Positions 12,970 through 25,354 of a DNA stretch of 64,000 nt are shown piece by piece. The DNA lies in assembly GCF_019925205.1 (NCBI RefSeq), contig NC_083567.1, positions 4,588,001-4,652,000 of the forward strand. Reading direction: 5' to 3'. A program made the translations under genes and the position numbers. Within the stretch, counting starts at the first letter, position 1, and each line of letters opens with the position of its first letter. The DNA comes from Metopolophium dirhodum (Eukaryota; Arthropoda; Insecta; Hemiptera; Aphididae). A model generated the notes under the pieces. It had not been told where the DNA came from, did no database searches, and worked only from the letters and a program-made list of their open reading frames with translations.

Positions 12970-13240
12970 AGAAATCACTCCATCGTTCAAGTACCACCCC
13001 ACAACACATCCTATGGACACAATCATCCCTTACATAGAATGCTCCGTAAACTAAATAATGTTAATTTTGATTTTAATATTTAATAAATGTATATTTTGAT
13101 TTTAATATTTAATAAATGTATATTTATTAAATATTAAAATTAAAATTAACATTATTTAGTTTACGGAGCATTCTATGTAAGGGATGATTGTGTCCATAGG
13201 ATGTGTTGTGGGTTGGTACTTGAAAGATGGATTGATTTCT
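12970..13240. repeat. Long near-perfect hairpin (inverted repeat)
   Basis: The left arm (AGAAATCACTCCATC at 12970) and right arm (ending GATGGATTGATTTCT at 13240) are reverse complements for roughly 110 bp, with about five differences by eye. A 57-bp internal block (CTATGGACACAATCATCCCT and onward) is identical. The centre has a second direct copy of a 29-bp AT-rich segment next to the loop. No TSD or family-typical end is recognised. It may be a foldback element, an inverted duplication made during repair, or an assembly artefact. Confidence 0.9.
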
Positions 13241-14690
13241 GGAGAAGAAGGAAAGGATACGAATCATATTATATTGGTATTTGTTCATATTATACAAAAT
13301 ACATAAATAGACAGAAATTAGCAATACAATAATGTATTGTTTGATTAATAATTTATATTTTGCAGTAAGTACATAACGAATAGTGTCAAAAGCACAGAAA
13401 ATTGAATTAGTTTTCATTAAGTCATCAATTAAATTCCTACAGTAATTTTCATAATATTTATTTTATTGTATAATAATCATATAAAATTAATTTCAAAAGT
13501 CAGTTATTTTTTTTTTTATGAATTTTGTATATTATTCACACCTGAATGAATATTTTTAATCTATTGAATACAATATTGTATTGTTAACTAATACATTAAT
13601 ATTATTGTATTATTATTAACTTTTAAAAGTTAAAATGTACTTGATAATATATTTTTTATGCTAACCATTATTTAAGTTTGAACGTGAATAATTTCCAAAA
13701 TTTAAAAAAAAAATCACATTTCTAGAATAAAAGTATAAACCGTACCAATTACACAACGATCGCCAACCAATACATATGTTTAATGTTTATTTTAAGATTA
13801 CTCAATTTATAAACTACTCGTGAAAAAACAAATAACAATATTTATATATTTATGATTTAATGATTTATAGCTCATGCAAAAGTTTTTGTTTAGCATTCTC
13901 AGAAAAAAATGTTCAAAATTGTATTAAATATGAAAAGAAAAATCGTGATACATATATATTATATGTTTATATTTTTTTTACATTTACTCAGCGTAGATTC
14001 CAGTTTGATTACTTATATTTTACCACGGGTTAAGAGAAATCGATTTTTAATTCTTACGCATAATTTTTAATAACTTATAAAATTATTTATAGCATGTCAA
14101 GTTCCCAAATCAGATTTAATATAAAAGACATGTAATAAATTTTCTCTTGGGAGAGCCGTTTAATGTCAGGCCCCAAACAGTGAAGTTTTGAGAGTTTGAT
14201 TTCCACAAAGACACGAAGTATTAAATAATATTATCAAAGACATCAATATCATCATGACTTGATCCCAAAGAAACGACACTTAAGTTTATAATACAGACCC
14301 TCTCCCCAAATTGTAGTCAAAAACTATAATTCTTGATATTTATATTTCACGTACCTTTTTTTTCGGAGAGAAGAAAATCAATTTATACACCACACATGCA
14401 CAATAAGTTATAATAAAATCAAAATACATTCGTAACGTGAATCCCGTGATAGGAGAAGTCACCCATTCATTCACCACGTATAAATTTAGAGTTAATAGGT
14501 ATATTATATCTAGGAGTAGAAGTGAGGATACAAATTTGTATTTATTTTGTCATAAGAGACAACAAGTGTCACGATTCCATTTTTTTTTTATCTGCGAGTG
14601 GGCTCATCAAGGAAACGATTTAAAGGCATAATTTGAATTATGGGGTTAATGGTCAATGTATAAGTTTTATGTAAAATCCCTGATAATGTA
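13241..14690. other. AT-rich non-coding stretch
   Basis: No gene found. It includes short poly-T and poly-A runs and AT-rich unique sequence. ORFs here are short with chance composition. Confidence 0.6.
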
Positions 14691-14699
14691 GTTTCGCAA

Positions 14700-14888
14700 G
14701 CTAATTTGCAATTTTTATTTGTAGGTCGACGTGTAGGGCTTGGTTCATTCGTTCTATACCCGGGGGTATGTGTGGGTACCAGTGGTAATGCGATGAGTAA
14801 TATTTTGAAACGCTTGAATGGCACCAACGTTTGGGGGTATTGCCGGTCCCCAGATTTGAATACCACAGGATCAGAGTGGTTACTATAA
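14700..14888 (+). other. Unassigned GC-elevated ORF-bearing patch
   Basis: A short plus ORF (14706-14888, 60 codons) lies in a patch with far more G and C than its surroundings. The peptide includes VLYPGVCVGTSGNAMSNI and NGTNVWGYCRSP, less biased than typical AT-rich chance ORFs. A TTTTTATTTGTAG splice-acceptor-like run precedes it at about 14713. A second plus frame also reads protein-like with few stops, so the true frame is unclear. It could be an exon remnant, a TE fragment or chance. No family recognised. Confidence 0.25.
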
Positions 14889-17063
14889 ATATAATATATT
14901 TGTTGTACCTATAATAATTATATTTTACCGAGTTCCAACTATCACGATATAGCTCTAAAAAAAAACTGAGATCATCAAAGCCAGCTGCCAAATTCGAAAA
15001 CAAAAAATTAATTTTTAAAAGGCAGTTTATACTGCACTACTTATGTATATTATAACATGGCGCATTCAAACCAAACAATACCAAGGTGACCGAGTGGTCG
15101 ACTAGTTTACGTAGCACGTGTGCAGATTGATCATGATTGGCTAATAATAAATATATGTATGTATGATTGCGTATTGGTCTTATATTCTTATCCATCAAAC
15201 AATGATAGTATGTATGAACGATGGCTGGTAGTGTTAGATACTATTAGAGTTATTATTGACTTTTGACTTTATTTGTATATTATACAATACATTTTGGAAT
15301 GTTTAATAATATTATTCTTCTAAATAATTGTAATTTCGAATTGTTAATGAATTTACTCAAATTATTATTTGTTGTAGAGTATAGAGAATAGGGATATTAA
15401 TTTATGCACCTTTACAATGATATTAAAAAATAATCGATCTTAAAATATTATATTTATTGATCTATATTATCTATATTTTTTATTATTATTTTATTTAATA
15501 GTTTGAAATTTAAATTTAAATGTACACTTGACTTATTTTAATATCAACAATATACTTTTAATTTAGTGTTAATATATATTGAATAGATTACGTCGTGATA
15601 AATAATATGAATTTACTTAAGTTTCAACCCGTGTCCCCTATTATGATAGCTATTAATATAAACAGTTTTGCATATAAATATTATCAGTTTAATTTTAATG
15701 TGAATGTAATAACTATATTTAAAACAAAATATAAAGTAAGTACAAAAATAAGTGTGTGTGCAAACACACGCGGATAGAGTAAAACACTTCTTTCGTAGTT
15801 TCGTAGTTTTTAGTGATACCTGGGGTTTTTTGAAAATAAACAATCTCGTAGGACATAGATGAACTGATAGGATTTTGAGTCAAGTTCGTGGTACAACAAA
15901 ATAATTTATTTCTTTGATTATTTTTATTTTTAATAATATGCGTAGGTACCTATATAAATTAAATTAACTTACAGTATGTTATATTAAAACGACGCTCCGC
16001 CTCACTATTCCCATAGGTTATAAGATATTTTATATATGACTATTCCACACTAATTATTAAAATTTAAAATATATTTGAATAATAATACATATTATTATAC
16101 CTATCCATGATAGTAATCAAAATATGGACTACGCTTAGAGTGACCATTTTGAGAAAAATAAAATTATTATTCAGATTTGGTTGGTACCACCGACCATTTT
16201 GTGTTGAGAGCATAAATTCCTCTCCGTAAAGAAATTTCACTTTAATAAGTAATAACGTATCTAAGTACCTACAGTATAAAAGTGTACCAAACTACTCGTG
16301 TTTTGAAAATCTAAAATTCATGCATTGCGTCATATTGACTACCTATATAATAAAATTGCAAAGATGTGCCGTAGAGATAATTATAAAATAAATTTTGTGT
16401 GCACAATGGAATAAAATAATATATTTGAGAAAGAATAAAATCGAAAATAGTAATAGATAGAATCAATACGAAAATGTAAAAATAAAATGAGCTTTTGTAC
16501 TATTAAAACTTCAAACACATCTTTCAATTTATTATAATATAAATAAATTAAATAAAAAGTGACGAAGGGAAGATTACTGATAAAGACGGTTCAAACACAG
16601 TATATTGACCCAAACTTTATTTTTTGAGGGAAAGAGCACGATTAGTTTTAAAAGTATCGTATTATTGTTATAATCATAGTTAAATATACGGAGTCACGAA
16701 GTCATATAACCGTTAAATATATATACAAATATATATCATACAACATAATTGTATAAGGAAGATAAAGTGGTAAGCCAACAATAATAGTAAATAATTCCAT
16801 CTATACAGTGTCCATGCACTGGAGGCTAAATGTGTAGAAAATAGTTAATTTGGAAATGGTCAGTTTGATTGGTTGCTGGAGAAAATAAATAATGAAAATT
16901 ATGTTAAAAATAAAGTTTAGAATCATGATAACAGTTTGCAATTACTATAAAAAAAACCCAATTTTAAGTTTAAATATAAATATGTAATTTAAAATCTTTC
17001 AAAAATGTACGATAATTTAATTATTTAAATAAAAAATAAAAACCATGTTAACATGTATTAGTA
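14889..17063. other. AT-rich non-coding stretch
   Basis: No gene seen. Near 15085 there is a tRNA box A-like string (TGACCGAGTGG) without a matching box B or cloverleaf. The rest is AT-rich with small microsatellite-like ATT runs. Confidence 0.55.
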
Positions 17064-17074
17064 ATTTTATTAGT

Positions 17075-17333
17075 GGGGGACGGAGTGGCCGACCCGAGTT
17101 CGATACCTTGGCCGCGGGCGGCATTTTTCTTCAGGCAAGTCACGGTGTCCGAAGAACAAGTGCCGCCATCCCCCCACCCGGGGCACGGCAGAAACCAACG
17201 GGTGCCCCATTAGAAATTCTGCCAAACACAACACACACGTGTACCAACCTACCCAATTCAAAAACCTACAGTGCCCTCCCCCACACCCAATGGCCTATGT
17301 TGCCGCGGGTTACCTAATAAAAAAAAAAAAAAA
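17075..17333 (+). mobile_element. SINE with poly-A tail and 11-bp TSD
   Basis: A 259-bp GC-rich island in AT-rich DNA ends in a run of about 15 A. It is flanked by identical ATTTTATTAGT copies (17064-17074 and 17334-17344), the signature of LINE-mediated retrotransposition. The head carries CGGAGTGGCC (box A-like, 17081) and GAGTTCGATACC (box B-like, 17096-17107), suggesting a tRNA-derived polymerase III promoter. The two boxes are closer together than in an intact tRNA, so the head is shortened or diverged. A 90-codon ORF across it is incidental. It depends on a LINE for mobility; which one is not visible. Confidence 0.88.
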
Positions 17334-17344
17334 ATTTTATTAGT

Positions 17345-17661
17345 TATACAAATAAAAAATATATAATATATTCAATCTTTATTGGGTGTTAATTTAACGT
17401 AATACGTTCATTATTTCAAAGACTATTAACGTTATGGAAGTTATTTTTATACATAATTTAAAACCATTAAAAAACAAAATTCTTCTAAAACTAATATAAT
17501 ACATCTTTACTACTTGTATTAATAGTAGTTGTCTTTTTTAAATGTTTTTCTTGTTAATGATACGATGCATTTTTAATTCCTCATTCCAAAGCAGAATATT
17601 TTTTGGAATACTTTGATATATGTATAGGTAAAAATGTAATTTTGAACGAGTAGCTTTTGAG
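17345..17661. other. AT-rich spacer
   Basis: Nothing recognised between the SINE and the R-family copy. Confidence 0.6.
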
Positions 17662-19147
17662 TTTTTAGATTCTGAGTGAAACGATGAATGTATTGATTTT
17701 ACAATGATGTGTGTTTTTTTTTTTATTTTTTTTTTTTTTTATTTTTTTTTTTATTTTTTTATTTTTGTGTCTGTGTACACGATAAGTAGTCGAAATAATG
17801 CTTCGATTTTCGACTTCAGTATCTTGTTCGATGGGAAAGTGAATATCGTTGGTGCATTGGGGAGGTCAAAATTTTAATTTCCCAGTAGTTTTCAAAAGCG
17901 ATGTGAAAAACAAAAGAAAAATTAAGGAAAAACGGGAATTTTTACGCAAAATCGATTTTTAACAAAATCGATTTTGGTTATTGGTGTAACTCTAAAACAA
18001 ATAACCGTAGATGCATGAAATTTTCACTGGTTGTTTATATTTGCATTTTCTATACACAATACAATTTTGAAAATAATTTGACTTTTTTTGAACTGTTTAC
18101 GGACATTGTCAGTTTTCAGTTTTTTTAAATTTTTTTTCTATAAATATCAATAAAATTTTATTTGTTGGGTAAAAAAGCTTGAAAATTTAATAGAAGGCTC
18201 CTAGGTTATTGTTTCAAAGGCAGATGAAAAAAATTAAAAATCCTTAGTCACAGTTTTTTTTTATACACGTTTAAAGTTCAAATCTTGAAAAAATACGGAA
18301 AAATCACGAAAATTTGCAAATTATTTTGAGTTAGAAATTCATAAAAAATTTTCTTTTTAAATCTAAGATTTTAAAATCTAATACAAGATTCCTCATAAGT
18401 TTGTCTAACTTTATCAAAAAAAAAATTTCTACAAGAAAGTCAAATTAAATTTTTATGAGCGTTTTAAATTCATATTTTTACAACATTAGATATTCACTCG
18501 ATTTCTCATGTACCGATTTCCTTATTTTCTTGTAATTCAAAAACGAATAACTGTAGATACATGAAAATTTCACTGAATGTTTATATTAGCATTTCCTATA
18601 CACCATACAATTTTGAAAATATTTTGACACTTTTTGAGCTGTTTACGGGCATTTTCAGTTTTCAATTTTTTTAGTTTTTTTTTCTATAAATATCAATAAA
18701 GTTTTATCTGTTGGGCCAAAAAGTGTAAAAATTTAATACAAGACTCCTGATATATTTTTACAATAGCAGTTGAAAAATATTGAAAATACATAGGCACAGT
18801 TTTTTTTTATAAGCATTTAAAGATCAAATTTGGACAGAATTTATCAAATTTATAATTTAATAATTATTTTGTAGTTAAAAATTTATAAAATGTTCAACTT
18901 TTATAGCTAAGGATTGAAAATTGAAAACAAGGCTCCACGTAAATAGGTTATTTATAAATTACTTTATTCACAATAATATCATCAAATATACTTGGTAATA
19001 TCATAGGCTGACTGACCGTTTTCGCTCAGAATCGTTTTTCTTATACAATGATATTATATCATTGAATTCAAATTTAACACCATCCATTACAGTGACCCAC
19101 TTGTAACCTACTGTACAGCAGAGCGACATCCACTTATCCACCTTTTT
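17662..19147 (-). mobile_element. R-family interspersed repeat, copy R1
   Basis: A nearly full copy of a ~1.45-kb repeat also found at 22873-24315 and partly at 52322-53325. On the plus strand it starts TTTTTAGATTCTGAGTGAAA and ends CCACTTATCCACCTTTTT. An inverted GATTCTGAG motif (CGCTCAGAATCG, 19023) lies about 120 bp from the far end. Inside, a block around CTGTTTACGG (18091) recurs 546 bp later (18637) with matching flanks, and a third partial block follows. A 19-bp palindrome, CAATGATATTATATCATTG, sits at 19046-19064. T-rich tract at 17716-17765. No protein of any length. I assign minus orientation because the GATTCTGAG end then finishes in AATCTAAAAA like a tail. I recall this repeat as abundant in aphids; its class is not settled. 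Confidence 0.85.
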
Positions 19148-20937
19148 TTTATTGCTATTAGCTTCAACCAAAAGTTATTATAGCTTAATAATTATTAATT
19201 GAATATATATATACAAAATAGAATGTATGGTAATAAATATTAAATATAGTTCTAAGCATAGTAGACATAGTGCTAATAATAATAATAATAGTAATATATT
19301 TTTTTTTTTTATTAAATAGACACAATTTATATAATTATTACTTAACATAAAATTCCAACGATTTATTCATCTCCTTTAAGCAAGCTTGTGATGAAGATAG
19401 AGAGTTATGTTAAAAAAAGAAATTTAAGTTTTTATCATACCTATCTACATAAAGAATAAATAAAAACAAAATACATCTCAAAACAGATAAAGCTACATAT
19501 AGAGCTAATTAATTCATAACTTTATTACAATTAGAAAAGAACCAATATAAATAAAACAAATATTACATAATAACATTTGTGTTTTCTGAAACAATGAGAG
19601 TCTCTCGTTAAATGGACCGTAGTGGACGGGGTGAACGGGGTGTATACAATATCTGATATGCACCTACTCTAATGCCGTGCTTAATTAACTATTTTAATTG
19701 AAGTAGTTGAATTGGACGGTAATATTTTTTTGTATAGTATATTAGTATTAGATGATAGCAAACAGGCAATAGTGTTACAATCAAATTAAAATGAAAAATT
19801 AATGAAGCCATTTAGCTACGTGTAAAATTATTGGGCTTATACTGCACGAGGTCGTATTATAAATTAATATAATGTGTATTTAATTTATTTTGAATTCAAA
19901 TTTAACACAACATGTCGTTTACGTCGCGTTTGTCAAATACACATACTACATATAAATTATGTTTGTAATTTATTATTTATATATTTGATACTCTGGTGAA
20001 ATAATATTTTTTGTTTTTATAAACTGTCACTCACTGAATAGTTGTTATTTGTTAATATGTACCTAAATAATATGATATTACCTATGAGTTTTACTTTTTG
20101 TATACTAACGAAATGTAATGTTATAGTTTATTAATTTTTCTGAATTATCTACTCAATTTTCATGGTTTAGCCATAATTGTACATTATGCAATTACAAAAT
20201 AAATTTCAAATGAATAACATAATTTATAAGGCTTCAAGTCCAAATACATCTAAATACCTATAGGTATACCTATAATGGCTATACGACGGTCATATTATGA
20301 CCCATACATTATTAGCTAATGTGATATGAAAGCATATTTTGGATGTTATAAATAATAACTAAAAAGTTTAAACTATGTAACACCTTATATAATATAGACT
20401 CTGTGGTCACTGGAGAAACCGCATGCGAACGTGTTTGCTTTTATCATGATTTTTTTTTAAAAATTTGTTGGAATGTGTTGGATCTGTGAGTGGTATAATT
20501 GGGTTATGTACCAACAACTGATATGTAGGTATAGATATACCAGACTAAGTATATTAGTATGATTTTTCTTTAACAATGCAGTTATATAAAATGTGATTTT
20601 TGCAACCTTTAAATATACTTAAAAACCAAAATTGCAAATTTTTGAAATTTTTTGTACCACTTAAGGAGTGTCCTGTAGCGGTAAAATTTTCTGTTTTTCA
20701 ATAGAGAACCCCCCCCCCCCCTCTTTTTACTGGAAATTATTTATTGGATATATTTATGTATGACGAGTAGTTTCTTAGATATTTGAATGTATATTCTAAG
20801 GATTATATTATTATAGTCCTTAAAAGTGGTTTTACTAAAGTATAAGACAATATAATATTGGATCTAGTATTTATTATATTTGACCATTTTTACAAATATT
20901 AATGTTGATAAATTAATATTAATCACCAACATTTTTA
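19148..20937. other. AT-rich non-coding stretch
   Basis: No gene. Features seen are an AT-rich microsatellite-like patch near 19277-19310 and a 14-base C homopolymer at about 20709-20722. No transposon boundaries recognised. Confidence 0.55.
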
Positions 20938-21275
20938 ATTCACCATGGTTCCCATATCTTCCAAATCGACCCATTACTGTGGACCTATTATCATTAGTAC
21001 ACAGAGTTAAATAACTCAAAAACTATACTTGTATGAATAATGGTTCTGATACGTCAAAATGTTCAGAAAAATTATCTGGTAAATAAATTACATTTGAAAA
21101 GAAGGGTTCTCATTTGAAAACAGAAATTTGTATCAACCACAGAATATTCTTCAAACAGTACAAATAAATTCAAGCATTTTTAAAAAGGCCTTTGAGTATA
21201 TTATTTAAAACTTTCAAAATTAAGAATTTGAATAATTTCATTGTTATAGGTAAAATGGTGGTGGGCATGGTGAAT
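20938..21275. mobile_element. Possible MITE with ATTCACCATG ends
   Basis: ATTCACCATG at 20938 is inverted as CATGGTGAAT at 21266-21275, and the sequence outside the right end (CATTCTGTATA) resembles the start of elements I have seen in aphids with TACAGGGTGATTC ends. Only about 10 bp of the ends match and no TSD is evident, so this is tentative. The interior is AT-rich and non-coding. Confidence 0.35.
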
Positions 21276-22859
21276 CATTCTGTATATTTTATATATCATA
21301 ATATATAGTATTATTAGTATTATATTAATATTATACGTAATGAATTAATTACCAATACTAAATAAAAAATGCTGTCTCTTACTGCACGGAGAAAAGCGTT
21401 AAACTAAAATAAGTCAAAACAGTCATTAAAAATTATATAAAATATTAATTGTATTCGACTTTTTTTTTAATCGAACAATATATTTAAGTTTTTAAACTTT
21501 GTATAATAACTGAAACATTAAATGTTGGTCACATTATACGTTTGTATGCTGATGCCTGGTCAAGGCACCTATATATATTATATGTATTTGATTTAAATAA
21601 TAAAATTATGATAAATAGAAAAACTTAACTAGCATAGTATTATAAACCTTATACAGTATACGCTACATGCATTACCTATAAAAAATTGATTTGGGTGGTT
21701 TTATAAATGCGTCGTGTTATTTTTTGCGACGTTTATGTATTTTTTTTATAATTACAACACGTGCACATGTGTTCATTAATTTTGTCATTTGTTATTACAA
21801 TGTAAAAGCTCCCAGGATTTATTGTTTTGTGTTTATGCATTAAGCTTGTTATTCTAATAAATGATTAATAACGAACAAAAATTGATTAATATACAATCCA
21901 TCGGTGATATTTTAACTAGCGTATTTTAATTGAATTGTTAACTTTTAAACAACACCGTGTTGGCGTGTTCCATTCAGTGGAAGATTATACTAAAATATTA
22001 AACGTGCTCTGTATACAAAAATTGAAATAATATTTGTTTACAAAATCAAAAAAAATATAAAAATAAAAATCAAAGGTCCGGTAGATTATGACTCTGCAGT
22101 GCCATAATTCAAGGGCCCGGGAATTTTTACACATTCAACGCAAAACGAAAATAATTTGAATAACGATAATTATTGCCAACAACTTTCGTTTGAAAACTTT
22201 CATCGTATAGAATAATTACGGTTGCTTATCCCCGGAAAATATTACAAGAAAAGTAAACAAGCCAAACAATATTTGTCAGGATGTTTTTAAGTTTGACTCT
22301 TGATTCCATCAAATCGCTTGTGTATTCGACTTTGGAATAGTCGTAATTCGTTTTATGCTGAAGCTGAAATATTTTAACCATAGCAGAGAAAGCATTTGCA
22401 TTAGACCCTTTATTGTCAAGGTTTACAAAACGAAACATAAACTTTACAACTATTTACCTTCATTAAGGTTTCCGGGAGAAATGTTAACATTTACCCTATT
22501 AATTCTTCTTATACTGTCTGAAATGTGGTGTTCAACGTGTTAATACAACACAGTAGGTTAGGCACATTTACTTTTGGAAAATTCTTTACCAACATTAATA
22601 GATTTTTAGCAGTCGGTTGTGACGAAGAAGCAATTTACATTTACAAATTACGTTATGTAGACGCTATTTTTTATTTTCCTGAAAACACTAAGCGTATTAT
22701 TTAACGTGTGCCAAACATATTTCAACCGACGATTATAAATTGCGTTTCGAGTTGGTAAAAAAATTAAGCAAATTGTAAACTTTGAGAGAACACGAATAAA
22801 TTGTGGATAACGACTAAAAACGTAGTTTTACATTATACACTTTCCGATACGAATTTTTC
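21276..22859. other. AT-rich non-coding stretch
   Basis: No gene. A lone hAT-end-like string, CAGTGCCATAATTC, occurs near 22100 without a partner. Small ORFs on both strands at 22226-22543 overlap each other and look accidental. Confidence 0.55.
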
Positions 22860-22872
22860 AACATTTTATTAC

Positions 22873-24315
22873 TTTTTAGATTCTGAGTGAAGCGAAAATC
22901 AATTGATTTTACAATGATGTGTGTTTTTTTTTTATTTTTTTTTTTTGTGTCTGTCATCACATTTTAGGACAGTAAAAGTGCTTGGATTTTCTTCAACAGT
23001 AACTTTTCTGATAGGAAAGTGAATCTATTTGGTACTTTGGGGGGGTCAAAAGTAAAAACTTCCCAGTAGTTTTCGAAAGCGACGTGAAAAACAAAAGAAA
23101 AATTAAGGAAAAACGGGAATTTTTACGCAAAATCTGTTTTCGAGAAAATCGATTTTGGTTTTTGGTGTAACTCTAAAACAAATTACCGTAGAGACATGCA
23201 ATTTTGACTGAATGTTTATATTAGCATTTTCTATACACCATAAAGTTTTGAAAATATTTTGACTCTTTTTGAGCTGCTTACGGACATTGTCAGTTTTCAA
23301 TTTTTTTAGTTTTTTTTTCTATAAATATCAATAAAATGTTCTCTGTTAAGTAAAAAAGCTTGAAAATTTAATAAAAAGCTCCTAAGTTATTGTTTCAAAG
23401 GGAGATGAAAAAAATTAAAAATCCTTAGTCACAGTTTTTATTTATAAGCATTTAAAGTTCAAATTTTGACAAAATACGGAAAAATCACAAAAATTAGCAA
23501 ATTATTTTGAGTTGAAAATTTATAAAAAATTTTTTTTAAAATCTAAGATTTTAAAATGTAATATAAGATTACTCATAAGTTTGTCTACCTTTATCAAAAA
23601 AAAAATATCTACAAGAAACTTAAATTAAATTTTTATGAGCGTCTGAAATTTATATTTTTACAACATTTGATATTCACTCGATTTCTCATGTAACAATTTT
23701 CTTATTTTATTGTTATTAAAAAACGAATGACTGTAGATACTTGAAAATTTCACTGAATGTTCATATTAGCATTTTCTTTACACCATAAAATTTTGAAAAT
23801 ATTTTGACTCTTTTTGAGCGGTTTACGGACATTGTGAGTTTTCAATTTTTTTAGTTTTTTTTTCTATAAATATCAATAAAAAATTTTTTGTTGGGTAAAA
23901 ATGCGTGAAAATTGAATATAAGGCTCCTGATATATCGTTCTAATAGCAGTTGAAAAATATTAAAAATACATAGGCACAATTTTTTTTTATAAGCATTTAA
24001 AGTTCAAATTTTGACAAAATTTAATAATTATTTTGTAGTTAAAAATTTATAAAATGTTCAACTTTTATAGCCAAGGATTAAAAATTTAAAACAAGACTTC
24101 CACGTAAATAAATTATAATATATAAATTACTTTATTCACAATAATATCATCAAATATACTTGGTAATATCATAGGCTGACTGACCGTTTTCGCTCAGAAT
24201 CGTTTTTCTTATACAATGATATTATATCATTGAATTCAAATTTAACACCATCCATTACAGTGACCCACTTTTAACCTACTGTACAGCAGAGCGACATCCA
24301 CTTATCCACCTTTTT
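22873..24315 (-). mobile_element. R-family interspersed repeat, copy R2, with 13-bp TSD
   Basis: The best-bounded copy. AACATTTTATTAC occurs at 22860-22872 and again at 24316-24328, immediately outside the element, giving a 13-bp target-site duplication. The ends match R1: TTTTTAGATTCTGAGTGAAG at the left and CCACTTATCCACCTTTTT at the right. The internal duplication is present (GAGCTGCTTACGG near 23271 and GAGCGGTTTACGG near 23816, spacing ~545 bp), as is the 19-bp palindrome (24214-24232). A TSD this long is typical of target-primed retrotransposition, not of cut-and-paste hAT or mariner elements. Read on the minus strand the element would end AATCTAAAAA. No coding capacity. Confidence 0.88.
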
Positions 24316-24476
24316 AACATTTTATTACGTCATGAACACTTAACGTTTTAAATGTTTAAGCTTCGGCACGCTTTGGCTACAATATAACTTATACAGTAGG
24401 TACCTAACTCACATTGACGAACATGGCGTAATCCACATTTCTCTTCACCGTTGGAGGTCATGTAATGTGCAAAGCG

Positions 24477-25354
24477 CAGTGGCGTAGTCAGGGGGTGTTT
24501 TAGATGTTTACCCCTCCCCCCGTCGGCTGTATTTATTCAAAAATATATATATATATTCTACATTTCTAATGGAATTCAGATTTCTACACAATTTGTTGCC
24601 ATAATATGCATAGACGTAATAGGGGTAGGGGGGCTTGAATGGGCTTAGTCCCTACAGAAATTTGTATTTTAATTGAAGTATTAAATCCTTCATTAGTTAT
24701 CTATATTTCTACGTAATCCAGTAAACGTTATTTGAAAAAATTATTTTCTAAAAGTTTAAAAACGATTCATTATTATTCGTGTGTTTTCTATAGCAAACAT
24801 CGGATCCACCCATCACCACACAACCACACAATATAGTCGATACTCGATAGTACTGTTTTCGTTTTTTATAAATTGACAATTAATCGATGGTTATAATTAT
24901 AATATATATATATATATATATTATATATAAGTACCTAAATTTTGTAATTAAACAATTGTTTTAATAAAAATATTTTTTATTTTAGTAGTAGGTAGATACA
25001 TTATATTATGTGTTATAATATAGGTAGGTATTAAGTGTAGGACAGTGGTTGAGAAAAAAAATTATAAACAAATGTTCTATTAATATATTACCTAAAGTAA
25101 TATATTTTAAAAATATTTGAACAGGGGGTGTGAAAAGCAGAGCCTGGTCTGTTTCATCATAGTATGTGATGCCCCTCAAAGTCAAAAATTGAAATTGCCT
25201 CTATTTTAATAATATGGTTCTATTTCATATTTGATAATTATATTAATTTGAAGACTGATGACTACAAAGGAGAGTGTAAAGCCCCTCGCATGACGTGATT
25301 TGTAAATATTAAAATTAAAACACCCCCCTAAAAAAGATCCTGGCTACGTGTCTG
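24477..25354. mobile_element. Possible hAT-like element with CAGTGGCGTAG end
   Basis: The left end CAGTGGCGTAGTCAGGGGGT is mirrored at the right by a degraded form (complement CAGACACGTAGCCAGG followed by a G-rich run), a terminal pattern common to many hAT elements. The 8 bp on each side (GCAAAGCG and GAGTAAAG) do not match well. Internal strings such as AGACGTAATAGGGGTAGGGG suggest more than one decayed element. No transposase remains. Confidence 0.4.

Noticed and set aside
15080..15145. tRNA-like start (GGTGACCGAGTGGTCGAC)
   Set aside because: Only box A resembles a tRNA; no box B, acceptor stem or cloverleaf could be formed by eye.
17045..17317. 90-codon ORF and opposite 63-codon ORF
   Set aside because: Both lie across a SINE with TSD and A-tail, so they are incidental.
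22090..22130. hAT-end-like CAGTGCCATAATTCAAGGGC
   Set aside because: No inverted partner or TSD found in the surrounding sequence.
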